Positions 24,936-33,120 of a stretch of 40,178 nt of DNA are shown here, in pieces. The DNA is taken from NCBI GenBank assembly GCA_015232865.1, contig JADFYU010000027.1, positions 1 through 40,178 on the forward strand, read 5' to 3'. Source of the stretch: Magnetococcales bacterium. GTDB taxonomy: Bacteria > Pseudomonadota > Magnetococcia > Magnetococcales > UBA8363. A program made the translations under genes and the position numbers. The notes under the pieces were generated by a model that was not told the DNA's origin, made no database searches, and saw only the letters and a list, made by a program, of their open reading frames with translations. Each line of letters starts with the position of its first letter. Within the stretch, counting starts at the first letter, position 1.

Positions 24936-26966
24936 TCACTCATAGAGACTATTGTGACAATTGGACATGAAATATCGCCAGATCAGAGCTGGAGGGCCGC
25001 CGCCGGTGACGCCTTGCATGGGGGTATTATCATCGTTGCCCATCCAGACGCCGGTGGTCAAAATATCAGAATATCCGATAAAAAAGGCATCGCGGTTATC
25101 CTGGCTGGTTCCGGTTTTTCCGGCTATCGGCTTTTTACCAAAAGCGGCGTTGCGGGCGGTTCCTTTGTAGACGACCCGTTGCAACATGCCGTTCAATTGG
25201 GCGGCAACGGCCAGATCAATGGCGTAGAAAGGCTCCCTTTGCATTCTCCAGGTCAGGATATTGCCCGACGCGTCGGTGACTCCCGTATAACCATAAGGCT
25301 CGAATCGGGCGCCGCCATTGGCAATGGTTCGATACATGCTGGTCAGATTGAGAAGGGGAATTTCCCAACTACCGAGAGCCACCGAGGGGTTGTCCGGCAG
25401 GATTTCACCGATACCCAGGCGAAAAAGCAGATCGACCAGGGCATTGTGACCGACTTGCTGATACAGGGCAACCGAAACCGTATTGCGGGATTGGGTGAGC
25501 GCCTCGGTCAGGCTCATTGACCCCATAAAACGGCCATCATAATTGCGTGGTGACCAGCCATCGATGGTGACAGGCAGATCCTCCACCCGGCTGTTTTCAT
25601 CCAGTCCGGCTTCCAGACCGGCCAAAAAGACAAACGGTTTGAAGGTGGAGGCCGGTTGCCGTTTAACCAGACAGCGATTGAGTTGACTGTCGCCATAATC
25701 GGCCCCGCCGACCATCGCTCGAACCGCACCATCGGCGGCAATGGAGACCAGAGCCGCCTGGCTGGTCTTTCGGCCCTTGTACTCCCGCAGATAGCGGCTG
25801 ATGGCAATCTCCGCATAGGTTTGATACTCGGTATTCAGGGTGGTAAAAACTCGAATTCGCCCCTCATAATCACCCAATTTATCGATCAGCGAAGGCGTGA
25901 TCCAATCTTTGAGCCATTGGTACTGGATCGGTCGGAATTGACGATCTCCCTTTTGAATGCCGGTCTGGATGGCCTGTTCCTGATCGTCAGAGCTGATATA
26001 ATCCCCTCGGACCATCGACTGCAAAACCGTTTTGGCGCGACTGGCCGCCAAATCATAATGGCGGCGAATGTGATAGCGATTCGGTCCTTTTACCGTACCG
26101 GCCAGCAGAGCCGCTTCGAACAGGTTGAGCTCTGACGTCCGTTTGGAAAAATATTGCCGGGCAGCGGTCTCGACGCCATAGGTGTTGTCTCCGAAATAGA
26201 CGTTATTGAGATACATCTCAATAATCCGCTCCTTGGAAAAATAATATTCCAACTTGAACGACAGCACCATCTCCTTGAACTTTCGCCAGAGGGAACGATC
26301 CGACGATAAAAAAAGGTTTTTGGCCAACTGCTGAGTCAGGGTGCTCGCCCCAGCCATTCTTTGCCCCTGAAGCCCCTTGATGACATTGGTGACGATGCTG
26401 ATGGGGTCAACCCCGAAATGATAGTGAAAGCGCCGGTCCTCAATGGCGATGAAGGCTGCTTTCAGATGGTCGGGAATCTGATTGCCGGGCAGGCGCAAAT
26501 TGCGGGAGACCTCGACCATCTCAAGATTATTGCCGCTTTTTTCCATGATCAGGGACAACCCCCGGTCGGCATCGACAATCTGTTGGCGAGTCGGCAGCAT
26601 CGGCCAGAAAATCGCGACCAACAGACCGGCCAGAACCAGCCCAATGAAAATCAAAACGGTCAATTTGAGCAGGATACGTCTGAAAAAGGCAAATGTTTTC
26701 TGGCTGATTTTTTGGCCCAACCCGGATGAGAGCGCCGGCTTGGCTGGCCGACGAACTGAACCGGGTGGCTTGGCCGAGGCGGTCTTTTTGGTTCGAGTCG
26801 CTTTTACGGCCTGGGTCGAGCGGGTGGTGGCGTTGGCGTTTCGCGTCGATTTTGGGATCGAGGCGGGTTTTGCAGCTTGTGTAGAGGGCCTGACTTGTTT
26901 TTTTCCGGCCCGAACGGTTGCCGGTTTTTTTGCAGCGGGTTTGGCCTGTGCGGTGTTTACTGGCAT
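24936..26966 (-). CDS. Penicillin-binding protein 1A family (bifunctional transglycosylase/transpeptidase)
   Basis: Class A penicillin-binding protein of 676 residues that polymerises and cross-links peptidoglycan at the outer face of the inner membrane. An unusual cytoplasmic tail of about 95 residues rich in Lys, Ala, Pro and Thr precedes one membrane helix (about 98-121). The glycosyltransferase domain shows AIEDRRFHYHFGVD with the catalytic Glu, GASTLTQQLAKNLFL, and LNNVYFG. The transpeptidase domain has the SxxK serine at S440 (STFK), an SRN motif, and KTGT near residue 617. It is shorter than E. coli PBP1a and lacks an obvious OB-domain insertion. The ATG at 26966 is the only good start. 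Confidence 0.93.
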   Translation of the reverse strand: MPVNTAQAKPAAKKPATVRAGKKQVRPSTQAAKPASIPKSTRNANATTRSTQAVKATRTKKTASAKPPGSVRRPAKPALSSGLGQKISQKTFAFFRRILLKLTVLIFIGLVLAGLLVAIFWPMLPTRQQIVDADRGLSLIMEKSGNNLEMVEVSRNLRLPGNQIPDHLKAAFIAIEDRRFHYHFGVDPISIVTNVIKGLQGQRMAGASTLTQQLAKNLFLSSDRSLWRKFKEMVLSFKLEYYFSKERIIEMYLNNVYFGDNTYGVETAARQYFSKRTSELNLFEAALLAGTVKGPNRYHIRRHYDLAASRAKTVLQSMVRGDYISSDDQEQAIQTGIQKGDRQFRPIQYQWLKDWITPSLIDKLGDYEGRIRVFTTLNTEYQTYAEIAISRYLREYKGRKTSQAALVSIAADGAVRAMVGGADYGDSQLNRCLVKRQPASTFKPFVFLAGLEAGLDENSRVEDLPVTIDGWSPRNYDGRFMGSMSLTEALTQSRNTVSVALYQQVGHNALVDLLFRLGIGEILPDNPSVALGSWEIPLLNLTSMYRTIANGGARFEPYGYTGVTDASGNILTWRMQREPFYAIDLAVAAQLNGMLQRVVYKGTARNAAFGKKPIAGKTGTSQDNRDAFFIGYSDILTTGVWMGNDDNTPMQGVTGGGPPALIWRYFMSNCHNSLYE

Positions 26967-27161
26967 TGTCGTAATGACTCAACACTTCTAAAAAACTAGG
27001 TTACAATAATGATAAAAAGGTAGACTGTACACTTTTTTATCTTGTTAGTGCATGATTTTTTTTCAGACTTGAATGGAAGAGCTGCGACTGCCAACCCTTG
27101 ACTGTGATCGCAATACAGGGATGAGATGGAGTGTGCGCCCCCTCTGAAACACAGCCAAACA
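26967..27161. other. AT-rich promoter region of the PBP gene
   Basis: This 195-nt gap separates the PBP start from the end of the HDOD-GGDEF gene, both on the minus strand. It is AT-rich near the PBP gene. I find no -35/-10 pair good enough to call and no T-tailed hairpin for the upstream gene. Confidence 0.35.
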
Positions 27162-29177
27162 TCAATCGACTGGCAATGGTACCTGATATCTGACTACCCG
27201 ATTGCGCCCAGCGTTTTTGGCTCTATAGAGAGCCTGATCGGCCTGTTGGATCATCTGCTTGGCATGTTCCAGGTCCGCGCAAAAGGCGGCCACGCCGATG
27301 CTGATGGTCAGCGACTGACCGGGCAGACGTTGACTCAGGATACGGCCCAGATTTTCCACATTTTTACGAATTCTCTCACAATAGGCCCAGGCATCGTCGA
27401 TGGTGGTGTTCTTGAGAATGATCATGAACTCTTCCCCCCCATATCGACCAACCATACCGTTGGCTCGGGTGGTTTTTTTCAAGACTTGCGCCACCAGTTT
27501 CAAGACCCGATCCCCCTCCTGATGACCAAATCTATCATTGAATTTTTTAAAATAATCGATATCCGCCATGGCGACACAAAAGTTCTGGCCTTTTTTCCTG
27601 GCGTTGGCAAAGGCTTCGTCAAACTGATCATCCAGACCGGACCGATTCCTGATTCCGGTCAATTTATCCCGGTTCGCCCGTTCATTGGCCAGGGCATACA
27701 ACAGCGCGTTATCCAACGCCAGCCCCATCTCATGAAAAAGAGAGGAGAGGGTTCTCCATTTTTCCTCCCCGATCCAGACCGACCCCTTTTTTTCTACCAG
27801 ACAGGCCAAACCATGAATGCGCCTCTGGCCTTTGATGGGAACCAAGGTTGCCTGTTTGGCACCGATAAAACCCAACAACTCCAGCTCAACCGCATTTTTA
27901 CCATTTATCAAGATCGGCCAGCGGTGGCGCAGACACTCCAACACATTTTCATCCGCCTCATCGATGGGAAATTGTTGACCGATCCCCTCCTTGGCAAACG
28001 GCACGGCTCCCGGAAACTGTTCGGCAACAATCAACCTTTTTTCCTGATGAAAGCGAAAGACCCAGATCTCATCAAACTCCATATCCAGACGAATGGCCTT
28101 CAGGGTATTTTCAAAAATCACCTCGCTATCCAGGCTTCGATGCGGGGTGAGCAACATCTGCGCGTGCTGGGTCATTTTTTCGGAATCTGACTGACTGGTT
28201 TCCCGATAGAGATAGTGGGTTTTTAATTTTCCCAGTTGCAGATTGGCCTGAAAAAGATTTTCCCGTATTTTATGATCGTTGGGCAGGGAGAATTGATAAT
28301 AGCGAGCCAGAGAGGCCAGTTTTGGCTCGATAGCCGAAATGATCGCCTCGACGCCGACCCGCTCCAGGTTGATCACCCGTTCAGTCTCCGGCGGCAGTAT
28401 GGGGCCGGGCATCCCTTGGTGTGAGCCGACGCCCTGGGTCCAGGCAATAAAATCGGAAAGCTGAACCAACGCGGTCAACCGGGCACCATCCAACCCCAGG
28501 CTCAACTCATCATAGCGTTGATGATGGTGGAGAACACTGCGAGTCAGTCGTTGAGAAAAACCGCACCGCTCTAAAAAAGAGGCGCCCAATTCATCATGCC
28601 CACTCCCCATGAACGACCGTTCCTGATCGGCCATGGGGTGATCATGGTTATACTGTACGACCAGAAACTCTTCATAATTGATGGCGCCGTGCATGTACAA
28701 AAAAATTTTTCCCACATCATGAAACAGCCCGACCAGATAGGCTTCGTCGAGATTTTGATAACGAATTTTTTCGCCGATGGCTCGTGCGATCACCGCCACG
28801 GTCGTGCAGTGCCGCCAGAAGTTTGCGGGATCAAAACGGTCGATCTGGAGTTTGTGGACCACCAGATTATAAAACATCAGCTCAATGCCCAGAGTTCTGA
28901 TCCGATCAAACCCGATATGGATCACCGCCTGGCTGAGAGTGGATATTTTTCCGACTTTTCCAACTCGACTGCTATTGGCAAAGAGGAGAATTTTTTCGAC
29001 CAACAGTTCCTCCGCCGACAACAGGCTGACCAATTGGGCAACGGAGGTTTTTTGGTTGGAAGTCAGGGAGAGCAGCCGGCTAATCCGCCTGGACAACTCT
29101 TCGAGCAAGGCCATCTCGACGACATAACGGCTCCCTTGTATTATTTCCGGGATCGTGGTGTTGCTTTTGATATCCAT
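27162..29177 (-). CDS. HDOD - GAF - GGDEF signalling protein
   Basis: Protein of 671 residues. An N-terminal HDOD domain (about 15-220) shows LLFANSSRVGKVGKISTLSQAV and the HD-like GLFHDVGKIFLYMHG. The middle (about 320-500) resembles a GAF sensor domain. The C-terminal GGDEF domain has DKLTGIRNRSGL, MADIDYFKKFNDRFGHQEGD and the active-site GGEEF, so cyclase activity is likely. The I-site position reads RANG, not RxxD, so product inhibition is probably lost. The ATG at 29177 is chosen because GAGGAGGG (29184-29191) lies 6 nt upstream; the longer frame to 29231 has no ribosome site. It is divergent from the rhodanese gene and probably cytoplasmic. Confidence 0.9.
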   Translation of the reverse strand: MDIKSNTTIPEIIQGSRYVVEMALLEELSRRISRLLSLTSNQKTSVAQLVSLLSAEELLVEKILLFANSSRVGKVGKISTLSQAVIHIGFDRIRTLGIELMFYNLVVHKLQIDRFDPANFWRHCTTVAVIARAIGEKIRYQNLDEAYLVGLFHDVGKIFLYMHGAINYEEFLVVQYNHDHPMADQERSFMGSGHDELGASFLERCGFSQRLTRSVLHHHQRYDELSLGLDGARLTALVQLSDFIAWTQGVGSHQGMPGPILPPETERVINLERVGVEAIISAIEPKLASLARYYQFSLPNDHKIRENLFQANLQLGKLKTHYLYRETSQSDSEKMTQHAQMLLTPHRSLDSEVIFENTLKAIRLDMEFDEIWVFRFHQEKRLIVAEQFPGAVPFAKEGIGQQFPIDEADENVLECLRHRWPILINGKNAVELELLGFIGAKQATLVPIKGQRRIHGLACLVEKKGSVWIGEEKWRTLSSLFHEMGLALDNALLYALANERANRDKLTGIRNRSGLDDQFDEAFANARKKGQNFCVAMADIDYFKKFNDRFGHQEGDRVLKLVAQVLKKTTRANGMVGRYGGEEFMIILKNTTIDDAWAYCERIRKNVENLGRILSQRLPGQSLTISIGVAAFCADLEHAKQMIQQADQALYRAKNAGRNRVVRYQVPLPVD

Positions 29178-29183
29178 AGCGCA

Positions 29184-29191
29184 CCCTCCTC
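29184..29191 (-). promoter_or_regulatory. Strong ribosome binding site that fixes the HDOD-GGDEF start
   Basis: On the minus strand this reads GAGGAGGG, 6 nt before the ATG at 29177. It argues against the upstream in-frame ATG at 29231. Confidence 0.7.
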
Positions 29192-29362
29192 TTCGTAAGA
29201 ACGGGCTGATATCCTTATATTTGTGCCACACAACTGAGCCTACGGCTTTATTTATTTTGCGACCAACCTATCTAAATTCAACTCAAAATCCATGCCAAAT
29301 AAATTTCCATCAATTCACAATTATTTTCAATAGGATGATGGATTTTTCCATTAGAGATCATC

Positions 29363-29403
29363 TTGACAAAAAAATTATTTTACTTTAAATCGTAAAATAA
29401 TTT
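29363..29403 (+). promoter_or_regulatory. Promoter -35 box with overlapping 12-bp inverted repeat, upstream of rhodanese gene
   Basis: A perfect TTGACA lies at 29363-29368. It is followed by a perfect inverted repeat, AAATTATTTTAC (29372-29383) and GTAAAATAATTT (29392-29403), with an 8-nt centre. The only -10 candidate at suitable distance (TTAAAT, 29385-29390, spacer 16) sits in the centre of the repeat. The arrangement looks like an operator that blocks the -10 region. The repeat is AT-only apart from one C/G pair, so chance is a real alternative. It lies 70 nt before the rhodanese ATG and between divergent genes. Confidence 0.5.
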
Positions 29404-29472
29404 AACAATATAACCCGTTATTTGATAAACACCATAACCCTTTATTGGCACCAGACAAACAGGACGATCACC

Positions 29473-29895
29473 ATGCTATCGAGAACATTCTCCATTCTCA
29501 TGCTTCTGCTCTTGTTGAGCGGCTGCTCGCAGCAACCGTATACCGACATCGACAATACCCAGCTAAAAACCATGCTCGCCAAAGGGATGCCGGCCTACGA
29601 CATCCGCCGTACCGACGAATGGCAGCAGACCGGAATCGTCAAAGACAGCCGACTGTTGACCTTTATCAATGCAATGGGCCGCCCGGACGACGGGTTCATC
29701 CCCCGCTTCACGCTAGAGATAAAAAAAGATGACCCGGTACTTCTGATCTGCCGAACAGGTAATCGCTCTTCATTCTTGGCCAAATATCTCACGGAAGAAC
29801 TGGGATACACCCAGGTTTACAACCTGAAACAGGGTATTTCCAATTGGATCGAAGAAAAAAACCCCGTAGTCCAGCCCCGGATACCAACCCCATAA
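29473..29895 (+). CDS. Rhodanese-like lipoprotein
   Basis: Protein of 140 residues from the ATG at 29473 (AGGA 8 nt upstream; the in-frame ATG at 29422 would bury the signal peptide). A lipoprotein signal peptide ends in LLSGC with the lipidated Cys18. The rhodanese domain follows, with the active-site loop CRTGNRS starting at Cys93 and the closing LKQGISNWIEEK. It should be anchored in the periplasm and may carry or transfer sulfane sulfur; the acceptor is unknown. The glutamine amidotransferase gene begins 5 nt after its stop, so the two form an operon. Confidence 0.88.
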   Translation: MLSRTFSILMLLLLLSGCSQQPYTDIDNTQLKTMLAKGMPAYDIRRTDEWQQTGIVKDSRLLTFINAMGRPDDGFIPRFTLEIKKDDPVLLICRTGNRSSFLAKYLTEELGYTQVYNLKQGISNWIEEKNPVVQPRIPTP

Positions 29896-29900
29896 CGTCA

Positions 29901-30605
29901 ATGAAAATAGCCTTTTTACATGCCGGCTTCCCCCCCGGACAACTGGAAGCCGAGCATGGTGACTATCTCTCCATGTTTCGTTCCGCCTTTCTCGGGTTGG
30001 ACCGAGCGGTCGAACTGGTTGATTTTCAGGTTCAAAACGGCCTTTTTCCAGATCCGACCGAGGGGTTTGACGCCTACCTTTGCTGTGGCTCAGCCAGCTC
30101 GGTTACCGAGGCGGAACCCTGGATTGAACAACTGCTCGAATTTGTCCGAACGGTCGATCAAAAGGGAGACCGTCTGGTCGGCATCTGTTTTGGTCACCAG
30201 CTCGTTGCCCAGGCTTTAGGGGGAACGGTGGAACGGGCCAGGTCGGGCTGGGGGTTGGGCGTCAAACGGGCCGGCATCACCAAACCACAACCCTGGATGC
30301 AACCCAGACTCGACGGTGTGAATCTGCTCTATAGCCACCAGGATCAAGTTACGTCATTGCCAGGCTTTGCCCGAGTGACCCTCCAAACCGACCACTGCCC
30401 CATCGCCGGTTTTCAGATCGACAACCGCTTTTTAACCTTTCAGGGACACCCGGAATTCAACCCCGCCTATCTGGAAGCCTTGATGGAGGATCGTCGCCCG
30501 CTCATCGGTGACGGGCCGGTGGACCGAGCCTTGGAAAGTCTGAACAACCAGACCGACAACCAACAGATCATGAGCTGGATTCTCTCTTTTTTAGCCCAAT
30601 CCTGA
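29901..30605 (+). CDS. Class I glutamine amidotransferase (GMP synthase-like)
   Basis: Protein of 234 residues. The ATG at 29901 gives MKIAFLHAG, the usual first beta strand; a longer frame starting in the rhodanese gene is unlikely. It carries the class I amidotransferase triad context: nucleophile Cys96 in GICFGHQLVAQALGG, and a His-x-Glu pair in FQGHPEFNPAYL. A YSHQDQV segment typical of GMP-synthase-like relatives is present. There is no synthetase domain, so it either hydrolyses a gamma-glutamyl compound or gives ammonia to an unlinked partner. It follows the rhodanese lipoprotein by 5 nt. Its exact substrate is unknown. Confidence 0.87.
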   Translation: MKIAFLHAGFPPGQLEAEHGDYLSMFRSAFLGLDRAVELVDFQVQNGLFPDPTEGFDAYLCCGSASSVTEAEPWIEQLLEFVRTVDQKGDRLVGICFGHQLVAQALGGTVERARSGWGLGVKRAGITKPQPWMQPRLDGVNLLYSHQDQVTSLPGFARVTLQTDHCPIAGFQIDNRFLTFQGHPEFNPAYLEALMEDRRPLIGDGPVDRALESLNNQTDNQQIMSWILSFLAQS

Positions 30606-30886
30606 TGGTTGCAATCGGTTAAAAGAGCATTGAGAATGGTCATGAAAAGCGACGAACGCCCACCTCGATCGCCGCCATCCATATTGCCGGACATGCCCTG
30701 GCACACTGGCATACCGACTCCCCCTTTCATCGGGTTGGTCCTTATAAAACGACACATCGACTGAGTGAACAAAGGCCAAAAACAGACCGAAGAAGTGGCC
30801 GCTCTTTTCCCTTGAAAAATAGATTATACCTAATATATATTAGCATTGTTTGTTTCCCCCTCTCTTTTGAGAATGAACGACAGCCA
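30606..30886. other. Intergenic region before the umuDC-like operon, with a possible peptidase remnant
   Basis: This 281-nt region holds the palindrome at 30830-30843 and an open frame that runs, without a stop, from 30623 into the umuD-like gene in the same frame. Codons 30671-30745 read AAIHIAGHALAHWHTDSPF..., like the zinc-binding helix of an HExxH peptidase with Glu replaced by Ile. No start codon or ribosome site serves this piece, so it is best seen as a possible remnant. Confidence 0.35.
30830..30843. promoter_or_regulatory. Perfect 14-bp palindrome, candidate SOS-type operator
   Basis: CTAATATATATTAG is a perfect palindrome, 43 nt before the ATG of the LexA/UmuD-like gene. Its shape (CT...AG around an AT alternation) recalls the E. 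coli LexA box CTGT(AT)4ACAG without its CTGT/ACAG ends. It is the natural candidate binding site for the HTH domain encoded just downstream, for self-repression. Confidence 0.55.
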
Positions 30887-31759
30887 ATGGTCAACAGAGG
30901 TCCGAAACCCACAGAAGGATTAACCCCGGCCCAGGAGAGACTGGTTCAGGCGATCCGTCTGCTCTCAAAAAAAACAGCGATGTTTCCCACCATTCAGGAG
31001 TTGGCCGACCATCTCAATATTCGAGGCCCCAGCGTCCATGAGCAGATCAAAAAATTAAGAACAAAGGGGGTGCTCGCCCAGAGTAACAACAAGGCCCGTT
31101 CAGTGCGTTTAATCCTAGATTCGGCAGTTATAAGCACGCAATCGGCACAACCTCTTGATTCACCTGAAAAACCAGAAAAAAGTCTCATCACCAATAAGGT
31201 GACTTCGATTTTTTCTAGTTCACCGGATAAACCAATATGTTGCACCGCTTACGCACTTCCAACTGCCGTATCTAGGTTAATTCCGCCGCAGACACCAACC
31301 GACGTATCCAGGCCGGAACGTTTCGGGTCTGTTCTATCCGTTCAGGCCGCCACAACCGCCTCCGCACCCTGCCCAATCCCCCTCTACGGATCAACCGTCC
31401 CAGCCGGGTTTCCCTCCCCGGCCGACGACTACATCGAAGGCCACCTGGATCTAAATCAACACCTGATCGACCACCCGACGGCCACCTTTTTTGTTCGGGT
31501 TGAAGGCTCCTCCATGACCGGTGCCGGCATACATCACGGCAATATTTTGGTTGTTGATCGATCCTTGGAAGCAAAAAACGGCGATATCGTCGTGGCGGTC
31601 GTCTATGGCGAGTTGACGGTCAAACGGTTACAGCGCGCCAACCAAAAAGTCTGGTTGATCCCTGAAAACCCCCAGTATACGCCCCTGGAAATTACCGAAG
31701 AGATGGAGGTGACAATCTGGGGGGTGGTGACCAGTGCCGTCCATCAGTTCAGAAGATGA
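30887..31759 (+). CDS. UmuD-type self-cleaving protease with N-terminal LexA-like DNA-binding domain
   Basis: Protein of 290 residues, twice the usual UmuD length. The ATG at 30887 is chosen because it opens directly on the LexA-type winged helix (LTPAQERLVQAIRLL to KARSVRLIL, about 12-77). A linker of about 90 residues follows, rich in Ser, Thr and Pro. The C-terminal S24 domain is UmuD-like: cleavage site A173-G174 in VPAGFPSPADDY, nucleophile S209 in GSSM, general base K246 in ELTVKRL. The 35- and 37-residue spacings match E. coli UmuD (C24-G25, S60, K97). It probably represses its own operon and is cleaved by RecA-stimulated autolysis, supplying the Pol V subunit. Acinetobacter UmuDAb is a known parallel. 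It overlaps umuC by ATGA. Confidence 0.9.
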   Translation: MVNRGPKPTEGLTPAQERLVQAIRLLSKKTAMFPTIQELADHLNIRGPSVHEQIKKLRTKGVLAQSNNKARSVRLILDSAVISTQSAQPLDSPEKPEKSLITNKVTSIFSSSPDKPICCTAYALPTAVSRLIPPQTPTDVSRPERFGSVLSVQAATTASAPCPIPLYGSTVPAGFPSPADDYIEGHLDLNQHLIDHPTATFFVRVEGSSMTGAGIHHGNILVVDRSLEAKNGDIVVAVVYGELTVKRLQRANQKVWLIPENPQYTPLEITEEMEVTIWGVVTSAVHQFRR

Positions 31760-33039
31760 AACCGCCCCAAAACCTGGCCTTGGTCGATTGCAATAATTTT
31801 TATGTCTCCTGCGAACGGCTCTTCAATCCACGTTTGCACAACCGCCCGGTCATCGTTCTCTCCAACAATGACGGCTGTGCCGTCTCTCGATCCAACGAAG
31901 CCAAAGCCCTGGGCGTGCCCATGGGTGCCCCACTCCATAAAATCCAGGGGTTGATCAAACAGCATCAGATTCAGGTTTTATCCTCCAATTATGCGCTGTA
32001 TGCCGATCTTTCATCCCGTGTCATGCGCACGCTGGAATCCCACGGATTACCGATGGAAATCTATTCCATCGATGAGGCATTCATTGGGCTGGGTAGCGTT
32101 GATTTAACCGACCCGACCGAACGGTGTCGCACCCTTCAACAAACCGTTTTCCGACACACCGGCATTCCCACCTCCATCGGCATCGGCCCGACCAAAACCC
32201 TGGCAAAACTGGCCAATCGTACGGCAAAAAAAAGTCCACGAACCGGAGGTGTTCTCAGCCTTACCACCCCCACCTACCGACACAAAGCCCTGGAGATGAC
32301 CGCCGTTGGCGATATCTGGGGAATCGGCTCGAAGGGGGCCGCCAAACTCAACCATCTCGGCATCCACACCGCCGCCCAACTCAGAGATACCGACCTCGGC
32401 CAGATCGCCCGGCGACTCAACATTGTCATCGCCCGTACCGCTCAGGAGTTACGGGGCATACCGGCCTTGGAATGGGAGAGCCTCGCCAAGCCGAGCCAAT
32501 CCATCACCTCTTCCCGTTCGTTCGGAAAACGGATCACAACCCTGCCTCCCCTGCGAGAAGCCCTCGCCAGTTATACCGCCAGGGCCGCACTCAAACTGCG
32601 CCGGCAGGCGCTGTTGGCCAACGTGATCTCGGTTTTTCTGGGCACCAGTCGGTTCGTCGCCATAACCAAGCAGTATCACCACACCGCCTCCGCCCCCCTG
32701 CCGGAATCGATCAACGATACCGGCCAACTGACCCAGCACGCCTTAAAACTGCTCGAATCCATCTATCGACCCGGCTTTGACTATAATCGAGCCGGCATCA
32801 TTCTGCTGGATCTGATCCCGATTCAGCAATATCAACCCGGCCTGTTCAGCGATCAGGCCGGGCGACGGAAAAAAATCCGTCTGATGCAGGTCATGGATCA
32901 ACTCAACCAGAAAATGGGCGCCAACACCCTCCGCTTCGGCGCCGAAGGCATTCATCAGGAATGGCGCATGCGCCGACAGATGAAATCCCCCGCCTACACC
33001 ACCAACTGGGAGGAGATTCCACGGGTTCGGGCCGTTTGA
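31756..33039 (+). CDS. umuC: DNA polymerase V catalytic subunit UmuC
   Basis: Y-family translesion polymerase of 427 residues, full length. Visible motifs are the first catalytic Asp in LVDCNNFYVSCERLF, the nucleotide-site segment VLSNNDGCAVSRSNEAKALGV, and the metal-binding SIDEAF. A helix-hairpin-helix region follows (GIGSKGAAKLNHLGIHTAAQL), then the little-finger domain and a UmuC-type C-terminus. It copies damaged DNA in an error-prone way with its UmuD partner, encoded just upstream with a 4-nt overlap. Expression should follow the SOS response through the upstream palindrome. Nothing points to loss of function. Confidence 0.95.
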   Translation: MKPPQNLALVDCNNFYVSCERLFNPRLHNRPVIVLSNNDGCAVSRSNEAKALGVPMGAPLHKIQGLIKQHQIQVLSSNYALYADLSSRVMRTLESHGLPMEIYSIDEAFIGLGSVDLTDPTERCRTLQQTVFRHTGIPTSIGIGPTKTLAKLANRTAKKSPRTGGVLSLTTPTYRHKALEMTAVGDIWGIGSKGAAKLNHLGIHTAAQLRDTDLGQIARRLNIVIARTAQELRGIPALEWESLAKPSQSITSSRSFGKRITTLPPLREALASYTARAALKLRRQALLANVISVFLGTSRFVAITKQYHHTASAPLPESINDTGQLTQHALKLLESIYRPGFDYNRAGIILLDLIPIQQYQPGLFSDQAGRRKKIRLMQVMDQLNQKMGANTLRFGAEGIHQEWRMRRQMKSPAYTTNWEEIPRVRAV

Positions 33040-33120
33040 GCGGGCGGTGGTGCCTGCCGGGTGAATCCGAGTATTTATCCGCCAAGAGTGGGAGCATGCT
33101 GACAACGGCCGATTCCAGAA

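Noticed and set aside
27126..28190. 354-codon plus-strand frame over the GGDEF region
   Set aside because: Antisense shadow of the HDOD-GAF-GGDEF gene, whose motifs are unmistakable.
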